From Candidatus Hodarchaeota archaeon (GTDB lineage: Archaea > Asgardarchaeota > Heimdallarchaeia > Hodarchaeales > Hodarchaeaceae), in assembly GCA_016839665.1 (NCBI GenBank), contig JAEOTU010000376.1, positions 1 to 8,157 of the forward strand: a stretch of 8,157 nt of DNA. Reading direction: 5' to 3'. Shown in pieces: positions 4,761 to 8,157 of this stretch. Numbering within the stretch: the first letter of the stretch is position 1; every line of letters starts with the position of its first letter. The translations under genes were made by a program, and so were the position numbers. The notes beneath the pieces were generated by a model that searched no databases, had not been told where the DNA came from, and saw only the letters and a list, made by a program, of their open reading frames with translations.

Positions 4761-6155
4761 GTGGTTAAATTGTCTGGTTGGTTTGGTAGCTCTGGGATAC
4801 GTGGACCTTTCAATGTAATAACCCCCAGATTTGGTATGAAACTTGGAATGGCAGTTGGAAGAGTTTTTAAGTCTTCTAAACCAGCCTACATCGCTTCTGA
4901 TATTCGTTTTACATCATCCATCCTGAAATCAGCTTTCATGAGTGGATTTTCGGGTGTTTCTGGGTCAATAATCGATATTGGCTTATGTCCAACTCCAGTA
5001 TTGTCTTTTTGCTCATCACTTAAAGGTACATTAGGAATAATGGTTACTGCTTCTCACAATCCACCTTCGGATAATGGATTCAAACTCTTCTTAAATGGGG
5101 GAGAGTGTGATAAAGATGTTGAATCACGAGTAGAAAAAGAACTTCAAATAGAGCTTAACCGATCGTTTCAGGATAACTCAGCTCTTAGTTTGTGGAAAAA
5201 TGTTGGGAATAGCACATTCCACGAATCTCAAGTTTTCATTAATTATTATATAGACCATCTCCTTAGTAAGGTTGAAATGGAGAATTATGAATATCATGTC
5301 ATTTTAGATTGCGCAAACAATGTACCAAACCTCGTTTCTCCAAAAACTTTTCAGAAACTTGGGTTTAAGAAGGTTTTAACAATAAACGATAAACTTGATG
5401 GTTTTTTTCCTGGGCGTTCAAGTGAACCTTCATCAGTAAACCTGTCAGTGTTGAAAGAAGTAGTAGTTGAAGAAGGAGCTGACATTGGTATTGCCCACGA
5501 CGGAGATGGTGACCGATTTGCTATAATAGATGAACAAGGAAGCTTTGTGAGTTCAACAGCTTTAATAAATTTCTTTCTTGATAATTTAGACTATTCCAAT
5601 CCCGAAAAGAATAAAATTGTTCTAACTAGTGACTGTACAAAACAAGCCTTTGAAATTGCTGAAAAAAAGAAAGCTGATGTCATTACGAGTCGTATTGGAA
5701 GAAACCGTGATTATGTGAATGAAGAAGGACTCCTATTCTTAGCAGAACCTAGTAAACTCTTGTTTCCTGAATTAGGAAAATGGATTGACGGCTTATATCC
5801 TGTATTGAAGCTTTTAGTGATTCTTAAATTAAAGAAGATTTCTAATGTTATGGCCTTGTATAATGAAAGAAAAATTTTACGTAAGGCATTTAAAATCTCT
5901 AATGATGACAGAGAACAGGTGAAAAGCAAGATTGACGATCTACCAACCTTATGGTCAGAAAGAATCTCCAATACTTCAACATTAGACGGATTAAAACTCT
6001 TTTTCAAAGATAAATCTAGTTTATTGCTTAGATTTTCAGGAACCGAACCAAAAATAAAAATATATATTGAATCTTTTTCACAAACTAAGAACGGTGACAT
6101 TCTAACTGAATTAAAAGATATTTTCGGACTCTCAGGTGTCGGATTCGACTGTTGA
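4761..6155 (+). CDS. Alpha-D-phosphohexomutase-family enzyme, probable phosphopentomutase
   Basis: All four signature sites of the family are present in a 464-residue protein of usual length: the phosphoserine loop TASHNPPSDNGFK (S98), the metal loop DGDGDR (D247, D249, D251), the sugar-recognition loop AEPSKLLFPELG (E329, S331) and the phosphate-binding RFSGTEP (R424). The N-terminal SGIRG segment (11-15) matches the usual TxGIRG. Members shift phosphate between C1 and C6 of hexoses (phosphomannomutase, phosphoglucomutase, GlmM) or, in some archaea such as Thermococcus, between C1 and C5 of pentoses. The sugar loop has Lys where PMM/PGM enzymes keep Gly-His, and the gene lies directly before nucleoside phosphorylase and thymidine kinase genes. 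Phosphopentomutase is therefore the best inference; GlmM or PMM remain possible. GTG 4761 is nearly forced: an in-frame stop lies at 4752 and the only alternative is TTG 4770. No SD is visible, which suggests translation coupled to the upstream gene. Confidence 0.85.
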   Translation: MVKLSGWFGSSGIRGPFNVITPRFGMKLGMAVGRVFKSSKPAYIASDIRFTSSILKSAFMSGFSGVSGSIIDIGLCPTPVLSFCSSLKGTLGIMVTASHNPPSDNGFKLFLNGGECDKDVESRVEKELQIELNRSFQDNSALSLWKNVGNSTFHESQVFINYYIDHLLSKVEMENYEYHVILDCANNVPNLVSPKTFQKLGFKKVLTINDKLDGFFPGRSSEPSSVNLSVLKEVVVEEGADIGIAHDGDGDRFAIIDEQGSFVSSTALINFFLDNLDYSNPEKNKIVLTSDCTKQAFEIAEKKKADVITSRIGRNRDYVNEEGLLFLAEPSKLLFPELGKWIDGLYPVLKLLVILKLKKISNVMALYNERKILRKAFKISNDDREQVKSKIDDLPTLWSERISNTSTLDGLKLFFKDKSSLLLRFSGTEPKIKIYIESFSQTKNGDILTELKDIFGLSGVGFDC

Positions 6156-6220
6156 ATCAACTTATTTGTTAATTGTTACCAAAAGAATATTGCTAATCCT
6201 CATTAATATGAATAAAGGTT

Positions 6221-6982
6221 GTGAATTGGCTGGATAAGAAATATCATATCAACGTTTCCAAAAAGGATATTGAAAATAGCAAGTATAGTCTGATCTGCGG
6301 TGATCCAGGAAGGGTTCCCAGAATTTCAGCTCTTCTTGACGATTCCAAAGAAATCTCATTCAATCGTGAATACAGAGTTCATTTAGGTTATTTGAATGAT
6401 CAACCATTGATTGTATCTAGTATGGGGATAGGTTGTCCATCAACAGCAATTGGTGTTGAGGAATTTGGACAACTAGGGGTTACTACAATCATTAGAGTAG
6501 GAACTTCAGGAATTTTATCGAAGAAAGTCAAACTAGGAGATATTGTGTCTGCAACTGGCGCAATTAGAGATGAGGGAACATCTCACCAATATATTGATGG
6601 GGCTTTTCCTGCAGTAGCCAGTGTAGATGTGGTTTTGGCTTTGAGACAAGCTGCTCATAATTTAAACCTTTCATCATTCTATCATGAGGGAATTATTCAT
6701 TCAAAGGATGCCTTTTATGCTGAAACACCTTCAATGATTCCTGATCAGACGATTAAAGATCGCTGGAAGTCTTGGATAGAAGCTGGTGCACTGGTTACAG
6801 AAATGGAATGTTCAACTATTTTCGTGATTAGTCAGATAAGGGGATGGCGAGCAGGAGGAATAATGGCAGCAATAGGAGATACAGAAGCAGGAGAACCAAT
6901 TGTTGACCACAAAAAAGGGCAAAAAGAAGCAATTGCAGTAGCAATAGAAGCAACAAAGTTATTACTTATGAAAGAAACCTAA
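6221..6982 (+). CDS. Uridine-phosphorylase-family nucleoside phosphorylase (specificity uncertain)
   Basis: The 253-residue length matches E. coli Udp. Phosphate-site residues are all present: G27 and R31 (CGDPGRV), R49 (FNREYR), and R92 with T95 (IRVGTSG). The ribose site E194-M195-E196 (TEMEC) is intact. The enzyme should split a nucleoside with phosphate into base and ribose-1-phosphate, as a hexamer of the PNP/UDP superfamily, in the cytoplasm. The base site departs from Udp: the FYxGQxR segment, whose Gln and Arg bind uracil, reads FYAETPS (165-171), about two residues shorter than in FYGQHEP-type relatives. An Asp (D219, AAIGDTEAGEP) stands roughly where DeoD-type purine phosphorylases have catalytic Asp204. 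Specificity may therefore be purine or another nucleoside. GTG 6221 is forced: an in-frame stop lies at 6209 and no other usual start codon lies between. The AAAGG at 6214-6218 is unusually close to it. Confidence 0.85.
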   Translation: MNWLDKKYHINVSKKDIENSKYSLICGDPGRVPRISALLDDSKEISFNREYRVHLGYLNDQPLIVSSMGIGCPSTAIGVEEFGQLGVTTIIRVGTSGILSKKVKLGDIVSATGAIRDEGTSHQYIDGAFPAVASVDVVLALRQAAHNLNLSSFYHEGIIHSKDAFYAETPSMIPDQTIKDRWKSWIEAGALVTEMECSTIFVISQIRGWRAGGIMAAIGDTEAGEPIVDHKKGQKEAIAVAIEATKLLLMKET

Positions 6983-7054
6983 TTGACCAAAGAAAGGCTC
7001 TTCATAATTAAAACTAACTATAATTGAAACTTTTCATCTGAATTGAATACAATT

Positions 7055-7060
7055 GGGGAT
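7055..7060 (+). promoter_or_regulatory. Possible ribosome site of the thymidine kinase gene
   Basis: GGGGAT lies 10 bases before ATG 7071. It immediately follows the TT of an alternative TTG start at 7053, which has no ribosome site ahead of it. The spacing is on the long side, so ATG 7071 is preferred only moderately. Confidence 0.35.
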
Positions 7061-7070
7061 AATCAAAAAA

Positions 7071-7673
7071 ATGCCAATAGTGTATAAGTCAGGATGTTTA
7101 GAAGTAATATTTGGGCCAATGAAAAGTGGTAAGAGCGCGATATTTATCAGACGTTTCCAGGAACTTGAATATTCAAATTATAAGTGGATTATATTTAAAC
7201 CTGCTGTTAACACTCGAGAATTAGGTGTCTCCTCCCGTGCTTTTGACGTTAAGCTTGAAGCGATTGTAATAGATGAGAAGGATCCCGAGTCAATATTTGA
7301 ATATTTAAAAGAAAAGCAGTATAATTTTGTTGGAATTGATGAGACTCACATGTTTGATAACCAGCTAGTTGATGTAATTGATATCTTACTCAAAAAGGGG
7401 TACCATGTTATTGTAAGTGGTTTAATTCTTAGCTTTAGGGGTGAGCCATTTGGGCCCATGCCATCGCTTGTCGGACGTGCGGATGAAGTAACGAGTCTTA
7501 CTGCTATTTGTGATGTAGATGGCTGTAATCATCGTGCTACGAGAAGTCAGAGACTAATAAATGGAGAACCTGCTCCTTATAACAGTCCTCTTATTGTTAT
7601 TGAAGATCAATCAAAGATTGAAACTTACGAAGCTCGATGTGTAAATCATCATATTGTTCTTAAAAAACCCTGA
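7071..7673 (+). CDS. tdk: Thymidine kinase, type II (TK1-like)
   Basis: A 200-residue protein with the standard TK1/Tdk order: P-loop GPMKSGKS (15-22), Walker-B/catalytic region GIDETHMF (88-95; E91 is the expected general base), the lasso loop GEPFGPMPSLVGRADEV (124-140) covering the base, and a zinc-binding end. The zinc ligands would be C147, C152, C190 and H193 or H194. The first pair is C-x4-C rather than the common C-x2-C. The usual Gln after the DE(A/G) motif is His (DETH). The enzyme uses ATP to phosphorylate thymidine or deoxyuridine, feeding dTTP synthesis. It follows the phosphorylase gene by 88 bases. ATG 7071 is chosen over TTG 7053 (six extra residues) because typical family members begin close to the GxLEVIFGPM strand. 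Function call is firm; the start is moderately sure. Confidence 0.92.
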   Translation: MPIVYKSGCLEVIFGPMKSGKSAIFIRRFQELEYSNYKWIIFKPAVNTRELGVSSRAFDVKLEAIVIDEKDPESIFEYLKEKQYNFVGIDETHMFDNQLVDVIDILLKKGYHVIVSGLILSFRGEPFGPMPSLVGRADEVTSLTAICDVDGCNHRATRSQRLINGEPAPYNSPLIVIEDQSKIETYEARCVNHHIVLKKP

Positions 7674-7813
7674 ACCCTTCGTATAACATTCTTACATTGT
7701 TAAATAGAAAAACCAAATTTGTTTGTCCCCCAACTTGAAATTATAGCTAATTCTGACATATTTTACCCCAAGAAATCAATGGTTTTCTGATATACAATAA
7801 TGACTAAATAGAA

Positions 7814-7824
7814 ATTATACTTAA
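7814..7824 (+). promoter_or_regulatory. Candidate TATA box of the second phosphorylase gene
   Basis: ATTATACTTAA centres near 7819. Normal spacing puts the start near 7845, leaving a leader of about 36 bases that includes the SD site at 7869-7872. Confidence 0.35.
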
Positions 7825-7868
7825 TACTATTACTAGATAACAGGAATAATTGAAATAATAAGATAAAC

Positions 7869-7872
7869 GAGG
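7869..7872 (+). promoter_or_regulatory. Shine-Dalgarno site fixing a TTG start
   Basis: GAGG ends 8 bases before TTG 7881. No ATG or GTG lies in frame between the upstream stop (7851-7853) and the conserved part of the protein, so this site supports the TTG start. Confidence 0.6.
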
Positions 7873-7880
7873 CGATAGGA

Positions 7881-8157
7881 TTGTCTTCTAAAAAAATAGG
7901 CGACATAGAGAGTGCTGATATAGTTAAAGATAAAAGTGGACGTCAGTATCACTTAGGACTTGCACCAGGAGAATTGGCAGAGAACATTATTCTAGTTGGA
8001 GACCCAGAAAGACCAGAAAAAATGAAAGAATTCTTTTCTGAAATCTTCATTGATAAGCAAACAAGGGAATTCAGAACAATCACTGGAAAAATCAATGATC
8101 TAGAGGTATCTGTATTGAGTACAGGTATTGGGCCTGATAATATTGAGATTTGTCTAG
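7881..8157 (+). CDS. Second nucleoside phosphorylase, PNP/UDP superfamily (3' partial)
   Basis: The frame is open from TTG 7881 to the window end (92 whole codons). It begins with a polar lead (about 1-20), then GRQYHLGLAPGELAENIILVGDPERPEK (20-47), with the phosphate-site G40-D41-P42-E-R44. R62 in TREFRT matches the Arg donated to the neighbouring subunit's phosphate site. LSTGIGPDNIEI (79-90) is the conserved glycine-rich turn. The family cleaves nucleosides by phosphate to base and (deoxy)ribose-1-phosphate. The base-binding and ribose-binding residues lie beyond the window, so uridine, thymidine or purine specificity cannot be judged. The protein is clearly different from the 6221-6982 enzyme, with a longer N-terminus and GPDN in place of GCPST, so it is a divergent paralogue rather than a recent duplicate. 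The TTG start is supported by GAGG at the right spacing. Confidence 0.82.
   Translation, partial: MSSKKIGDIESADIVKDKSGRQYHLGLAPGELAENIILVGDPERPEKMKEFFSEIFIDKQTREFRTITGKINDLEVSVLSTGIGPDNIEICL

Larger units (their letters stand above)
7674..7880. other. 207-base gap before the second phosphorylase
   Basis: Very AT-rich, with stops in all frames. It contains a CAAATTTG palindrome at 7714-7721, a run of five Cs at 7727-7731, and TATA-like sequences near 7791 and 7814. No RNA gene or repeat is recognised. It is the longest gap between the salvage genes, and the second phosphorylase probably has its own promoter here. Confidence 0.5.

Noticed and set aside
5711..6160. 149-codon minus-strand open frame inside the mutase gene
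   Set aside because: Antisense to the conserved sugar and phosphate loops of the mutase; no family resemblance and no promoter of its own.
6151..6161. GTTGA/TCAAC inverted repeat spanning the mutase stop codon, considered as a terminator
   Set aside because: The arms are separated by a single base and no T-tract follows, so it would not form a usable RNA hairpin.
1..8157. CRISPR array, insertion sequence, tRNA or rRNA, defence system
   Set aside because: No spaced direct repeats, no transposase or terminal inverted repeats, no T-arm or rRNA-like segment, and no nuclease or toxin-type gene could be seen by reading both strands.

Overview
The window is AT-rich and reads as archaeal. Most gene starts have short TATA boxes at the right distance and Shine-Dalgarno (SD) motifs are present but uneven. 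GTG and TTG starts are used, T-tracts stand in for hairpin terminators, and several proteins match archaeal versions of their families (a phosphoribosyltransferase with an ARWYP segment, a Pyrococcus-prolidase-like M24 metal-ligand layout, and a cobalamin-type radical SAM C-terminus). The mix of M24 peptidase, MFS carrier, type II thymidine kinase and nucleoside phosphorylases would fit an Asgard or another mesophilic archaeon, but this lineage guess is weak and comes from sequence flavour alone.

Left part (1-848): the C-terminal end of a probable B12-binding radical SAM protein on the plus strand converges, 9 bases apart, with a small winged-helix protein on the minus strand. A stretch of about 350 bases without a protein gene follows. 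Inside it is a GC-rich island (about 604-710, roughly 53% GC by hand count over 611-710) with several complementary segments, some of them mutually exclusive. It has an archaeal TATA-like box just upstream and looks like an undescribed structured RNA or a leader element. This is the least explained piece of the window.

Middle (849-4064): a free-standing TPR-type helical-repeat protein is followed by a T9 tract (candidate terminator) and a new TATA element. Then come an M24-family aminopeptidase/prolidase-like protein with all five metal ligands, and an MFS transporter 22 bases downstream of it, probably co-transcribed.

Right part (4149-8157): five consecutive same-strand genes make up a nucleoside/nucleobase salvage locus. 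They are a purine-type phosphoribosyltransferase, an alpha-D-phosphohexomutase-family enzyme, a uridine-phosphorylase-family enzyme, a type II thymidine kinase, and a second, divergent nucleoside phosphorylase cut off by the window end. The inferred logic is as follows. Nucleosides, possibly imported by the neighbouring MFS protein, are split by the phosphorylases into base plus (deoxy)ribose-1-phosphate. The mutase, acting as a phosphopentomutase, turns the sugar-1-phosphate into the 5-phosphate. The phosphoribosyltransferase rebuilds nucleotides from free base and PRPP. The kinase directly phosphorylates thymidine or deoxyuridine. The first phosphorylase lacks the usual uracil-reading residues and has an Asp where purine nucleoside phosphorylases keep their catalytic Asp, so its substrate may not be uridine.

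No CRISPR array, insertion sequence, tRNA or rRNA was found.
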